This document shows, in pieces, positions 51,823 to 60,772 of a stretch of 64,000 bases of DNA. Numbering within the stretch: position 1 is the stretch's first letter; each line of letters begins with the position of its first letter. The notes under the pieces were generated by a model that saw only the letters and a list, made by a program, of their open reading frames with translations, had not been told where the DNA came from and did no database searches. Origin of the DNA: an uncultured Eisenbergiella sp. (GTDB lineage Bacteria; Bacillota; Clostridia; Lachnospirales; Lachnospiraceae); assembly GCA_947627215.1 (NCBI GenBank), contig CANQVD010000006.1:1-64000 (forward strand), in the 5' to 3' direction. The translations under genes and the position numbers were made by a program.

Positions 51823-52809
51823 TTATTGGTAAATCCCCAAATCAAACAGATATGTATATTCATACCCTTCTGTGAGCAGAAGTGCTCCAACTGTGCCGGA
51901 TACACATCCCGCACATAGGCAATCACACTTTGCCAAAAGCATGGTAGTAATCAAATATTCCAGCCCTGATATATATCCGGCATTCTCCTGCTCATATTCC
52001 TCTCTTCCGGTAGATCCCCCCTGATATGTCATATATTCCGTCTTATTGGTGATTAAGTTGCTGCCGAAATAATCCTTAAAAACACGATAATACTTTAAAT
52101 CCTCCGTAGCTAAAAATACTTTTGTGCATTTTCTTTCCTCAAAAATTTCTTTTGCTTTTCCCAACGCCTGTTCAGGTGATGGCTGAATCGGATGATTCTT
52201 TGGCCTCCCGGACACATAATCTGTTCCCCTGCACTTTACTCCGAGCACCTTATCGTTTTTTCCAAACAATCTTTCGTATTCCTTTTCTACCTGTCTCCGG
52301 GCAGTTTCATTTAACGTAATATATTTCCTTACCAGCTTTCTCCAGTATTCCAATTCTCCAGTCCTTCCCAACAGAAAATCCACATCCAGATATGGGAACA
52401 TCTCCGGCACTGCCCCCGATCCAATGATCACATTTCTGCTTTTGCAGATATCCTTCAGCGTATAACCAAGTGGTTGATTGAAGAAATATTCCCATGCGTT
52501 TTCTTTTCCGATTTTATCCTGCGGCAGATAAATATTGAAGTCATTCTGCATATCAATAATCGGAATATATCCTTTCTTCACAGCCTCATCTATCCGCACC
52601 AAACTGGTCAGGAAAAGGGAAAAAAGACCGCAATATAAATCCCTCCTTCGGATCACATAAAACGTTTTGTCAGGGTTCTCTCTACCATATCGCTTTCGCT
52701 GCTCTTCCCAATATCTTCTTTCCTGATTTTTCTTTCTCATCCGATGCCATTTCAGAAAAGAATTTCTCCAAATATAAGAAAGAAACCGATATAATATACT
52801 ATCCTTCAT
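51823..52809 (-). CDS. NodZ/FUT8-like glycosyltransferase
   Basis: 328 aa from ATG 52809, with GGGGGA upstream. FYVIRRRDLYCGLFSLFLTS and YIPIIDMQNDFN start it, and GKENAWEYFFNQPLG is shared with the 46405 paralogue. LGVKCRGTDYVSGRPKNHPI is the RGTD site, VFLATEDLKYYRVFKDYFGS and LLAKCDCLCAGCVSGTVGA follow. The start overlaps the stop region of the gene at 52799 by 11 nt. A member of a four-gene family in this locus. Confidence 0.75.
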   Translation of the reverse strand: MKDSILYRFLSYIWRNSFLKWHRMRKKNQERRYWEEQRKRYGRENPDKTFYVIRRRDLYCGLFSLFLTSLVRIDEAVKKGYIPIIDMQNDFNIYLPQDKIGKENAWEYFFNQPLGYTLKDICKSRNVIIGSGAVPEMFPYLDVDFLLGRTGELEYWRKLVRKYITLNETARRQVEKEYERLFGKNDKVLGVKCRGTDYVSGRPKNHPIQPSPEQALGKAKEIFEERKCTKVFLATEDLKYYRVFKDYFGSNLITNKTEYMTYQGGSTGREEYEQENAGYISGLEYLITTMLLAKCDCLCAGCVSGTVGALLLTEGYEYTYLFDLGIYQ

Positions 52810-53767
52810 TACCATCCCCCATATAAATCTCTCCATGTTCTTCTATACAAACCACCTGTTTAAACCTGTTTTGATTCCATAAAATCGCCACATTTGTAAT
52901 ATTAGAATGCCCGCATATCAAATAATCACACCGGCTCAAAAACCAGGCATCCTGTAAAACTTCCCTTCCCAGCAAATATTTATGCATTTTTCTTGGATTC
53001 GCTAATTGTATTTCATGGACGCCTGTTCTCTTTGCTTTCCCATCATCCCATATTCGAAATGCACTGTTCACAATAAACTTCCACTTCGATCGCTCAAAAA
53101 CCCTTTGAAAACACTCTAAAACATTGTTTTCATCCGTCGCAAGGAAAATCCCTGTAATATCTTCATGCTGATCAAGAAATCTAAGCGTCCTGTCCAGATA
53201 GTTCTGAATAGACGCAGGTACTGGATGTCCTAAATTATTTCTCATATCAGTCCCGCGAACATGAATTCCCAGGATATGATCTGTTTTTCCCACTTTTTTC
53301 TGCCACTGGGCAGTAAAATACGCAACCAGTTCTTGCCGAATCACTATATTTTCCTGAATAAACGGAGCATAATAGGAGATTGCCCTAGAAGTAGGGAAAC
53401 GATAATCCCCAATACAATACTTCCCCTCATATTTATGCAGCGGTTCATCTCTGCCAATAACATAGCGACCGCTTTCATACGCCTCCTGCACCCCCACGCT
53501 TCCTATATTATAAAAATAATAATTCCAAGCGTTTTCTTCCCCATGAATAGGTTCATCTTCACTGTATAAAGTCAGATAGTTTTTCATATCCACTACGGGA
53601 ATATAACCAAGCTTTCTTGCAAAGATTGCGTGTCCCAATACCCACATGTAATTGGAAAAAAAACCTGCTCCACCAGCCGAACGACATATAATATAATATT
53701 TGCAGTGAATCCTTTTTCGATAATAATACCATTCTTTCTCAAAAAAATCCATCAAACAAGCAAACAT
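52799..53767 (-). CDS. NodZ/FUT8-like glycosyltransferase
   Basis: 322 aa; AGGAGA 9 nt before ATG 53767. YIICRSAGGAGFFSNYMWVL opens the acceptor domain, YIPVVDMKNYLTLY and GEENAWNYYFYN follow, then LGIHVRGTDMRNNLGHPV and IFLATDENNVLECFQRVF. FLSRCDYLICGHSNITNVAI is close to the donor end of the 41734 paralogue (CGYSNVTFMA), so 41734 and 52799 form one pair and 46405 and 51823 another. It overlaps the GT4 gene by 16 nt. Confidence 0.75.
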   Translation of the reverse strand: MFACLMDFFEKEWYYYRKRIHCKYYIICRSAGGAGFFSNYMWVLGHAIFARKLGYIPVVDMKNYLTLYSEDEPIHGEENAWNYYFYNIGSVGVQEAYESGRYVIGRDEPLHKYEGKYCIGDYRFPTSRAISYYAPFIQENIVIRQELVAYFTAQWQKKVGKTDHILGIHVRGTDMRNNLGHPVPASIQNYLDRTLRFLDQHEDITGIFLATDENNVLECFQRVFERSKWKFIVNSAFRIWDDGKAKRTGVHEIQLANPRKMHKYLLGREVLQDAWFLSRCDYLICGHSNITNVAILWNQNRFKQVVCIEEHGEIYMGDGNEG

Positions 53768-54978
53768 GTCTTTTCTCTCCTGCCGGCCTTTGGATTGTTA
53801 AGAACTCCTTCAAACAAATCTTCCCATTGCTGCGCAATAAGCTCCACAGAAAATATTTCTGCTTTCCGTATGGCGGCCTTCGACATTCGTATACGTTTCT
53901 CCTGATCTGACGCCAGTTCTTTCATCGCATCCACCAAAGCATGATTGTTATAAGACGGTACGATCCGGCCCTCAACCCCATCTGTTACCAACGGTTCTAA
54001 TGCAGGCAAATCATAAGAAATGACTGGAAGCCCTAATTCCAGCGCCTCCGTCACCGACATAGGAAATCCCTCCCATCTGGATGTCATAACAAAAATAGAG
54101 CCATTAAGCAACAGTTCTCTTACATTATGAACATAACCCGTAATGAGCACACGATTTTCAATTCTATATTTTCTGACCTGTTCCTCCAATAACTTCCGAA
54201 GACTTCCTCCTCCAATGATTATGAGGGTCCAGTCTGAATTCTCTTTTATAAAATAATAAAATGCCGTGATAAGATCATCATACGCTTTTTCCGCCTCCAA
54301 ACGCCCACAGGCAACAAAACATTTGTTTTTCATGTCCGCTTTATCAGGACTTGAAAAGCTTTTGGGATTCGGAATTACGACAGTATTCAACTGTAGTTTT
54401 TCCATATATTTTTTCTGAATATCTCCATTTAGTACAACACGCGCATCCAATCTGTCTGCACATTGCCGATATAACGCCTCCCGATTACGATAATACCCCT
54501 TTCGAGGATGAAAATATCCTTCAAAAGAACTATGTTCCCAGCAAATCGTTCTTGCAGAAATCTGATCCGCAATATACCCCAACAACATTGTATATATGCC
54601 AGAAATTCCAATCACGATATCAAAACCGGCGGAATTAATCCGTTCAATCCATTCTTCCAGTAAAACGTTTGGATAATATGCATGCTTCAACAATTTTCCT
54701 GACAGTTTCCCTTTTGTCATTCCTGTATAATAATACAGCAGTCTAATAATCTTATCTCCCAAATGTATTTTTGAATCATGAACTCTTTCTATTTTTATTT
54801 TATCAGATAAATAGTAATCATTCCGATTTTCTCCTTCCGCCTCTCTGTTTTCAAAGGTAAAGATTGTAATATCATGCCTCTTCGCCCATTCGTTTGCCAT
54901 GATGGAAACTACCCGTTCTTCTCCCCCACACGCATATAATGAATTGATGATAACTCCTATTTTCGCCATGATTATCAA
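53752..54978 (-). CDS. Glycosyltransferase family 4
   Basis: 408 aa; TTG 54978 overlaps the epimerase stop (TTGA), or ATG 54969 may be used. IGVIINSLYACGGEERVVSI is the GT4 N-domain with a GGEER loop, and TICWEHSSFEGYFHPRK follows. The donor domain has VACGRLEAEKAYDDLITAF, LIIIGGGSLRKLLEE and SRWEGFPMSVTEALELGLP with EX7E. Canonical; close to poly-glycosyl or GalNAc/Gal transferases of capsule loci. Cytoplasmic. Confidence 0.9.
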   Translation of the reverse strand: MIIMAKIGVIINSLYACGGEERVVSIMANEWAKRHDITIFTFENREAEGENRNDYYLSDKIKIERVHDSKIHLGDKIIRLLYYYTGMTKGKLSGKLLKHAYYPNVLLEEWIERINSAGFDIVIGISGIYTMLLGYIADQISARTICWEHSSFEGYFHPRKGYYRNREALYRQCADRLDARVVLNGDIQKKYMEKLQLNTVVIPNPKSFSSPDKADMKNKCFVACGRLEAEKAYDDLITAFYYFIKENSDWTLIIIGGGSLRKLLEEQVRKYRIENRVLITGYVHNVRELLLNGSIFVMTSRWEGFPMSVTEALELGLPVISYDLPALEPLVTDGVEGRIVPSYNNHALVDAMKELASDQEKRIRMSKAAIRKAEIFSVELIAQQWEDLFEGVLNNPKAGRREKTCLLV

Positions 54979-56090
54979 ACTTTCCCTTTAAAATATTCCA
55001 ACAGCGCACTAACAATTCTTTCACTGGCATGTCCGTCCCCATAAGGATTAACAGCTCTGGACATCGCCTGATACTTATCCCTATCCCTGATTAGTTCTTC
55101 CACGATCTGCACAATCTTTCTTTTTTCCGTTCCTGCCAAAATCACCGTACCAGCATCTACCGCTTCCTGCCGTTCCGTTTCATTTCGCAACACAATCACA
55201 GGAATCCCAAAAGCAGGCGCTTCTTCCTGTATTCCTCCCGAATCTGTCAAGATCAGATAACTCCTCGCCATAAGATTATGCATATCTTCCACATCCACAG
55301 GATCAATAAGATGAATCCTCGGGTTTCTCCCCAGCATCGGCTCCACCGTTTCCCGTACACGGGGATTTAAGTGCATCGGATAAATCACCTCTATATCCAT
55401 ATATTTTTTCGTAATTTCAAGAATTGCCTCACAAATATCTTTCAGCGGACGTCCCAGATTTTCTCTTCTGTGCGCCGTCACCAACATCAACCGCTTTCCA
55501 TCCAATTGAATTGACATTAGTTTCCTATCCTTATAATGATAATTCGGTTTCACTGTTGTCTGCAACGCATCAATAACTGTATTTCCCGTTACATACACAT
55601 GATCAAAAATATTTTCTCTATTCAGATTTTTCCGATTTAATTCAGTAGGAGCAAAATGGAGTTCTGCGATTCTTCCAGTCAAATTTCGATTCATTTCTTC
55701 CGGATATGGCGCATATTTATCATAAGTCCGCAGACCAGCCTCTACATGCCCTACCGGAATTTGCTCATAGAAAGCTGCCAATGCCACCGCAAATGACGTA
55801 GTCGTATCTCCATGTACCAGAACAATATCCGGTTTTTCCTGTTCCAAAACTGGTTTCATTCCACAGAGAATATCGACAGTAATAGATGTTAACGTCTGCA
55901 AAGGTTTCATAACATGCAAATTATGATCTACCCTTAACTGAAAGATATCCACAACCTGTTGTAGCATTTCTTCATGCTGACTGGTCAAACATACGACAGT
56001 TTCGATCTGCGGATATTCCTTCATTTTCTTGATCAATGGGCACATCTTGATTGCTTCCGGTCTCGTTCCAAAAGCACACATAATCTTCAT
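54975..56090 (-). CDS. wecB: UDP-N-acetylglucosamine 2-epimerase (non-hydrolysing)
   Basis: 371 aa from ATG 56090 (MKIMCAFGTRPEAIKMCPLI), with GGAG 8 nt upstream. VHGDTTTSFAVALAAFY, GHVEAGLRT and YPEEMNRNLTG are catalytic-loop motifs, and VTAHRRENLG and LTDSGGIQEEAPAFGIPV complete the WecB/MnaA signature. It interconverts UDP-GlcNAc and UDP-ManNAc. The ATGA overlap with the gene upstream implies coupled translation. UDP-ManNAc could feed a ManNAc residue or a nonulosonate-type pathway. Confidence 0.95.
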   Translation of the reverse strand: MKIMCAFGTRPEAIKMCPLIKKMKEYPQIETVVCLTSQHEEMLQQVVDIFQLRVDHNLHVMKPLQTLTSITVDILCGMKPVLEQEKPDIVLVHGDTTTSFAVALAAFYEQIPVGHVEAGLRTYDKYAPYPEEMNRNLTGRIAELHFAPTELNRKNLNRENIFDHVYVTGNTVIDALQTTVKPNYHYKDRKLMSIQLDGKRLMLVTAHRRENLGRPLKDICEAILEITKKYMDIEVIYPMHLNPRVRETVEPMLGRNPRIHLIDPVDVEDMHNLMARSYLILTDSGGIQEEAPAFGIPVIVLRNETERQEAVDAGTVILAGTEKRKIVQIVEELIRDRDKYQAMSRAVNPYGDGHASERIVSALLEYFKGKV

Positions 56091-57163
56091 GGTTTTATCT
56101 CCCGCTCCAGGACTTTTATCACAGCCTTTCCCCGTTCTTCCCAAGTATTTTGTCGCAAGAAAAACCGTTGCTGCTTTCCAGAATACTTCACTGGAAAACC
56201 ATGTTCTGAAAGCTCTTTTATCAACTGTAAATATTCTCCCTGACCCTGATAAAAATACACATAATCTTTAAATCGATCTATTTCCGGATACCAGGAGCAG
56301 ATAATACATTTTCCCCAAGCAATGTATTCATATAACTTTACAGGATCGACGTATAACACAATATCATTCGGAAGAAACGGCATTATCAAGGCATCCATAC
56401 GATTCACATAGTTTTCCAGCAATCGATGTTCCACAGTTCCCTCATAATGAACTCTGTCATGCCGAATCCTTTCATGTCGGTTCGTCGGTCCAATCAATTC
56501 ATAATACACCCTTTTATTTTCATCCAGACTATTGAATATTGCATCCCTATCAAACCATTCCCCTATTGTTCCGATATATCCCAGATGATACTCCTCTTTG
56601 ACCTGCGGACTTGCAGGCTCTCTTATCGTAATATTACTGTACCCATTTCTCACCACAATAACCTTTTTATTCGGACACATCTTCTCCATCTTTTCTTTCA
56701 ACTTTTGACTAGAAGCAAAAACAACATTCGCCCTTCTTATCAGCTTCCGCTCCTGTTCCTCTACATAACGAACAGATTCCGGACGCTGATCCGGATATAA
56801 TGCAGTCATATTGTCCATACAATCATAAATCACTTTTCCCCGATAATCATCTGGAATATACCGACCAAAAATAGGATAACCGATCCAAATCATATCATAA
56901 GAAGAAATATACTTTAACTGGTCTGTATGCCAAATCCAAGCAATTCGACCGATGAATCTATTTTTCTCCTGAAAAGGCAATTGCAACAACTCTATCAACC
57001 GTTCTGGAGAAGCATTCGTATGATTATTATTATGAAGCAACTGTTTCGGACACACAACTGTCACTTCGTAATATCTTTGTAAGTATAAAGCCAAAATCTG
57101 GGGACGCTGAATAATCCAGTTCCACTCAACACCCATGAAATATAAAATTTTTTTCTTTGTCAT
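56087..57163 (-). CDS. Glycosyltransferase, GT-B (GT4/GT1-like)
   Basis: 358 aa. KILYFMGVEWNWIIQRPQIL is the N-domain start of a group of GT-B enzymes often annotated teichuronic or capsule glycosyltransferase. GKVIYDCMDNMTALYPDQR and VFASSQKLKEKM follow. The donor domain shows HLGYIGTIGEWFDRDAI and DPVKLYEYIAWGKCIICSWY, with the EYIAWGK helix instead of a strict EX7E. No membrane segment. It starts a compact run with wecB and lies after the 300-bp gap at the GC transition. Confidence 0.82.
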   Translation of the reverse strand: MTKKKILYFMGVEWNWIIQRPQILALYLQRYYEVTVVCPKQLLHNNNHTNASPERLIELLQLPFQEKNRFIGRIAWIWHTDQLKYISSYDMIWIGYPIFGRYIPDDYRGKVIYDCMDNMTALYPDQRPESVRYVEEQERKLIRRANVVFASSQKLKEKMEKMCPNKKVIVVRNGYSNITIREPASPQVKEEYHLGYIGTIGEWFDRDAIFNSLDENKRVYYELIGPTNRHERIRHDRVHYEGTVEHRLLENYVNRMDALIMPFLPNDIVLYVDPVKLYEYIAWGKCIICSWYPEIDRFKDYVYFYQGQGEYLQLIKELSEHGFPVKYSGKQQRFFLRQNTWEERGKAVIKVLEREIKP

Positions 57164-57463
57164 CTTTTCTCACCTAATCAGATTATGTAACTTATAAATC
57201 ATTCCGCCGCAAATAACAAAGGCATAGCATCGCCAGACGTAAGACGGCGAAACAATATTATATTAGAAAACAGCGCCTTGAAACACGACCGAACTGCACA
57301 GAAAAGTTCAACCGCCTAAACACCAATCAACGAACATATCCTCCCGGATATGCATGATATTATACGGAAGATATATCCTCTTCAACCAAATCACCAGCAA
57401 TACAGCCCATATGAAATTTGCATATGTGATCTTATTTCTGAAATACATATTTCTCCTGAAATT
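57164..57463. other. Intergenic gap at a GC-content boundary
   Basis: 300 bp without a gene, the longest gap between 57 and 64 kb. A perfect -10 (TATAAT, minus strand, 57257-57262) is present but its -35 is poor, so a promoter is only suggested. The genes on the high-coordinate side are visibly GC-richer than those on the low side, marking a likely boundary between the conserved and the variable part of the locus. Confidence 0.45.
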
Positions 57464-58366
57464 TCAGTATTTCCCACTTTTTCCGCTCAGGAAATCCCTT
57501 ATTCCCTTCACAATCGCTCCTGCCTGCACAAACTTCCCCCGCGCCATCCATATCCCCATCCAGGCAGCCCGGTTCGCCAGGAAATAGAGCAGAAAACACC
57601 CAAAACGAATGCCGTGCAGATGCCGGCTGTGACAAATCAGCCAGTTTCTCGTGATATAATAAACGCATGCTGCGTTGTCATTTCCTTTCGTGGACCCGTT
57701 CACCTTATGATACAGCTTCGCTGTCGGCACATAATATACGGAAACGCCGCACTCACCCGCCCGCAGGAAATATTCCGTGTCTTCATAATAGAGGAAAAAT
57801 CGTTCATCCAGAAAACCGAGCCGTTCAATCACCTGCCGGGACAGGAGCATACAGCACCCGTTCCCGTTTTCACACTGCCGCTCTGAATCGAACGTTCCGT
57901 CATCCGGTTTATTTTCTCCATAGCTGAACGGTTTTTTTACGAGTCCTGTGAAACCGCCACCGGCCGACCAGATCACATCCGGCCGGTCGTAATAACAGAT
58001 CTTCGGGACGAAAATACAGTCCGTTCCGTATTTTCGCTGCGCATCCACCATTTCCGCCAGCATATCCCGGCAGATAACGGTATCGTTATTCAAAAGCATC
58101 ACGCTGTCCGCGCCATCCTCCAGTGCCCGCCGGATCCCGACATTGTTGGCAGCGGAAAATCCCCGGTTTTCGCCCAGATACAGGAAACGCACCGCGCCCC
58201 CGGTTCCTGCCGTCCCTTCCAGCGCTTCCATGGAGCCGTCCGTAGAACCGTTGTCCACCACATATACCGTAATCTGTCCGTTCCAATCACTGTTCAGAAT
58301 GGAGTGCAGACACGGTTCATTATATTGCAATCCGTTGAAATTGACAAGAATAATCGCCAGCTTCAT
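57464..58366 (-). CDS. Glycosyltransferase family 2, rhamnosyltransferase-like (WbbL/RfbF group)
   Basis: 300 aa. LAIILVNFNGLQYNEPCLHS, VYVVDNGSTDGSMEAL and GENRGFSAANNVGIRRAL are the hallmark of WbbL/RfbF-like GT2. VMLLNNDTVICRDMLAEM carries the NND metal site, and FFLYYEDTEYFLRA gives the ED motif. Length is typical. Probable dTDP-rhamnosyl or related deoxyhexosyl transferase. The 4-nt overlap (ATGA) with the GT4 stop indicates coupling. Codon use is GC-rich. Confidence 0.9.
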   Translation of the reverse strand: MKLAIILVNFNGLQYNEPCLHSILNSDWNGQITVYVVDNGSTDGSMEALEGTAGTGGAVRFLYLGENRGFSAANNVGIRRALEDGADSVMLLNNDTVICRDMLAEMVDAQRKYGTDCIFVPKICYYDRPDVIWSAGGGFTGLVKKPFSYGENKPDDGTFDSERQCENGNGCCMLLSRQVIERLGFLDERFFLYYEDTEYFLRAGECGVSVYYVPTAKLYHKVNGSTKGNDNAACVYYITRNWLICHSRHLHGIRFGCFLLYFLANRAAWMGIWMARGKFVQAGAIVKGIRDFLSGKSGKY

Positions 58367-59490
58367 CTTCCATACCGCTCCGCGAATTCCAGAATGCAGG
58401 AAAGATACTGTCTTGAAATCCGACCCTTTTCATATACCGACGCATCCAGACCGGTCTTTCCCGACAGCGGTTTTTTCATCTGATTGATCCAATCCTGTAC
58501 ACTGTACGGATCATTCACGTAATTGGCCTGATTCTGCGTGACCTCCGGAATGCACGTACACTTTGTGGTGATCACCGGCGCGCCCAACAGCATTGCCTCG
58601 ATCGGAGGCATTCCGAATCCTTCAAAAACGCTTGGAAACAGAAACGCACGGCAATTTTTCAGCAAACTGAATTTTACTTCGTTCTCTACAAACCCTGTGA
58701 GCTGTATCACGTCCTCCAGCCCTTTCTGCCGGATCGTTTCCTTTAATTTCTCACTGTGAAAACCGGAAACTCCCGAGATCAGTAGCCGGTGCGGTAGATC
58801 GATCTCTCCGTTCTTAATGACCTCCATCACATTTACAAGTGTCATCAGGTTCTTATGCGGAATCAACTGAGAAATCGTGTAATAATATTCCTGCTCTTCC
58901 ACATGATATTTATCCCGAATCGCTGCAAAAGTCCCCGGCGCCGGTTCTTCCACTGCAATCGGATTATAAATCACCTGTATTTTGTCTGCCCGGAATTTAA
59001 AATGCTGTATCAGATCCTGCTTTACATACTCCGAAATCGCTATAATCTTTTTTGAAAAAAAACGGGCCGAATACCAGCAAAGCCAGGAATATGCCACCTC
59101 ATAAAAGGGATGATACTTTGGATAGTGATATGCCTGAATATCATGAATCGTATTCATCCACGCCACACCGCCATTCAGCATGGGGCGAAAAAACACGGGA
59201 CAGAAACAAACCTGCAGTCCGTTCTTCCGCAGCAACCGATTTTCAAAAAGATTCTGCCAGAGCAACCGCTTGCCAATCTCCTCCGATTTGATATTGACCT
59301 TCAGCATCCGAAATCTCCGGTCCGCCAGATAATGCTCAAATGTGTCCGCATTATCAGATGCCGTAACCAGCACAAAGCGAAATTCTTCTTTCAGCCGCAT
59401 CAGACCATCCAGCATATTCCGGATATAGAATTCCGTCCCACCCACTTTTTTCGGCCTGAGCCATAACAGATCGATCGCGATTTCTTTCAT
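58363..59490 (-). CDS. Glycosyltransferase family 4
   Basis: 375 aa. IAIDLLWLRPKKVGGTEFYI carries the GGTE loop of the N-domain. YTISQLIPHKNLMTLVNVM and VFEGFGMPPIEAMLLGAPVI with EX7E form the donor domain. The opening resembles WbaZ/mannosyl or rhamnosyl GT4 enzymes. It overlaps both neighbours by 4 nt, as part of a coupled run (57464, 58363, 59487, 60263). Confidence 0.92.
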   Translation of the reverse strand: MKEIAIDLLWLRPKKVGGTEFYIRNMLDGLMRLKEEFRFVLVTASDNADTFEHYLADRRFRMLKVNIKSEEIGKRLLWQNLFENRLLRKNGLQVCFCPVFFRPMLNGGVAWMNTIHDIQAYHYPKYHPFYEVAYSWLCWYSARFFSKKIIAISEYVKQDLIQHFKFRADKIQVIYNPIAVEEPAPGTFAAIRDKYHVEEQEYYYTISQLIPHKNLMTLVNVMEVIKNGEIDLPHRLLISGVSGFHSEKLKETIRQKGLEDVIQLTGFVENEVKFSLLKNCRAFLFPSVFEGFGMPPIEAMLLGAPVITTKCTCIPEVTQNQANYVNDPYSVQDWINQMKKPLSGKTGLDASVYEKGRISRQYLSCILEFAERYGR

Positions 59491-60266
59491 ACTGTTTTCC
59501 TCTTATCCACAAACTGCCCCAGCACCCTTATCGTCCTTTTCAAATCGATCCAGACCGCACCCTTCACCCCGTTCTCCTTCAGCGCCCGGTGTCCTTCCTT
59601 CAGAGATGTCAAATATCCGTTCGCATCCCTCGTACTGACGCCTCCGTAAAACATGCGGATGATCGTCTGCGGCACATAGGCCAGCTTTACATCCCCGTCC
59701 TTCAGGATCCGTACCATAAACTCATAATCCGCTGCCACCCGGTAATCCGTTTTATAAAGCCCATACCGCTCATAAACACGCCTGCGCAAAAAAAGAGTCG
59801 GATGCCCCGGCATCCAGCCCTGTCGCAGCGTTCCCTGTCCCATCCTCCAGCGGCGCACCACTCTGTCCCCCTCTGCATAGACCAGATCCGCATGTGCGCC
59901 ATCGCTTTTCTGCGCATTCATCGCCTCCACACAGAGCCGCACCGCATCTGTCCGGGAATAGACATCGTTAAAAAAAGCGACGATATCGCCGGTAGCCAAT
60001 TCAAACCCCTTGTTCATGGCATCATAAATGCCCCGATCCCGGCCGGAACGCCATTTCAAATCCATGTCCGGCCGCTTCTCATACTCCTGAAGCACCTCCA
60101 GCGTCCCGTCCGTGGAACCGCCGTCCCAGACCGCCACCTCGATCGCCGGATAATCCTGCTGCCGTACGCTCTCCAGCGTCATGCGCAAATGCGCTATACT
60201 GTTGAAGGTGGTCATGATGAGCGAAACCTTATCCATTCTGCCCGCTTTCTTTTCGTCTTCTCTCAA
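59487..60266 (-). CDS. Glycosyltransferase family 2
   Basis: 259 aa. VSLIMTTFNSIAHLRMTLES, VAVWDGGSTDGTLEVL, GRDRGIYDAMNKGFE and IVAFFNDVYSRTDAV correspond to the small WcaA-like GT2, with the usual DxD-like site as FND. MPGHPTLFLRRRVYERYGLY and VAADYEFMVRILKDG are its ED site. Paralogue of the gene at 33150. Its 4-nt overlap with DUF2304 upstream implies one transcript. Confidence 0.92.
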   Translation of the reverse strand: MREDEKKAGRMDKVSLIMTTFNSIAHLRMTLESVRQQDYPAIEVAVWDGGSTDGTLEVLQEYEKRPDMDLKWRSGRDRGIYDAMNKGFELATGDIVAFFNDVYSRTDAVRLCVEAMNAQKSDGAHADLVYAEGDRVVRRWRMGQGTLRQGWMPGHPTLFLRRRVYERYGLYKTDYRVAADYEFMVRILKDGDVKLAYVPQTIIRMFYGGVSTRDANGYLTSLKEGHRALKENGVKGAVWIDLKRTIRVLGQFVDKRKTV

Positions 60267-60697
60267 TTCCGGACGCTTTCCTTATGCGCGTTATCTTCGA
60301 TGTTCTTTCCTTCTCCCGGCCCCGGACCGTTTCCCCGGACTTCCGCTTCCTTTTTTAGTTCCCGCACCTCCCGCTCCAGCATCGCCTGCCCCTGGGTCAG
60401 GCTGCGGATTTTAAACGCCTGTCTGGATACGATGGATGTCAGCTCCATTACCAGCATCATCAGGAATGCGATACAGAAAATGAACAGGCCGTTCATGTTG
60501 TCTGTGATGCCGAACAGATGAATGAACCAGGGCAAAAAAGTGGGAAAGATCACCAACAGGGCCATACAGAAACCGGCCAGCAACCAGAGCAGCGTATATT
60601 TGAGCTCAATAGCCTTTTTTTTCAGAAAAAACAGGATTAAAACCAGATATACCACCAGCGCGATCGCCAGTGTAATCCGCAAATTGGAAGGTATCAT
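60263..60697 (-). CDS. DUF2304 membrane protein
   Basis: 144 aa from ATG 60697, with GGGGG 8 nt upstream. Three hydrophobic helices (about 8-26, 35-55 and 66-86) precede a charged cytoplasmic tail with a coiled-coil-like stretch (LEREVRELKKEAEVRG) and a Pro/Gly-rich end. This is the DUF2304 pattern, found beside DPM1/GtrB-like GT2 genes as here (60773). Function is not established; a small partner that anchors or regulates the polyprenyl-phosphate transferase is a reasonable guess. Confidence 0.85.
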   Translation of the reverse strand: MIPSNLRITLAIALVVYLVLILFFLKKKAIELKYTLLWLLAGFCMALLVIFPTFLPWFIHLFGITDNMNGLFIFCIAFLMMLVMELTSIVSRQAFKIRSLTQGQAMLEREVRELKKEAEVRGNGPGPGEGKNIEDNAHKESVRN

Positions 60698-60772
60698 AAT
60701 CAAATCCCCCTGGTTCCATACATATTCTGAGAAACTGCCAAGATTCTTTATGCGGAATGTCTTTTCATCCGT

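Noticed and set aside
57257-57262. TATAAT as a promoter before the gene at 56087
   Set aside because: No acceptable -35 at 16-18 nt; kept only as a weak suggestion in the gap entry.
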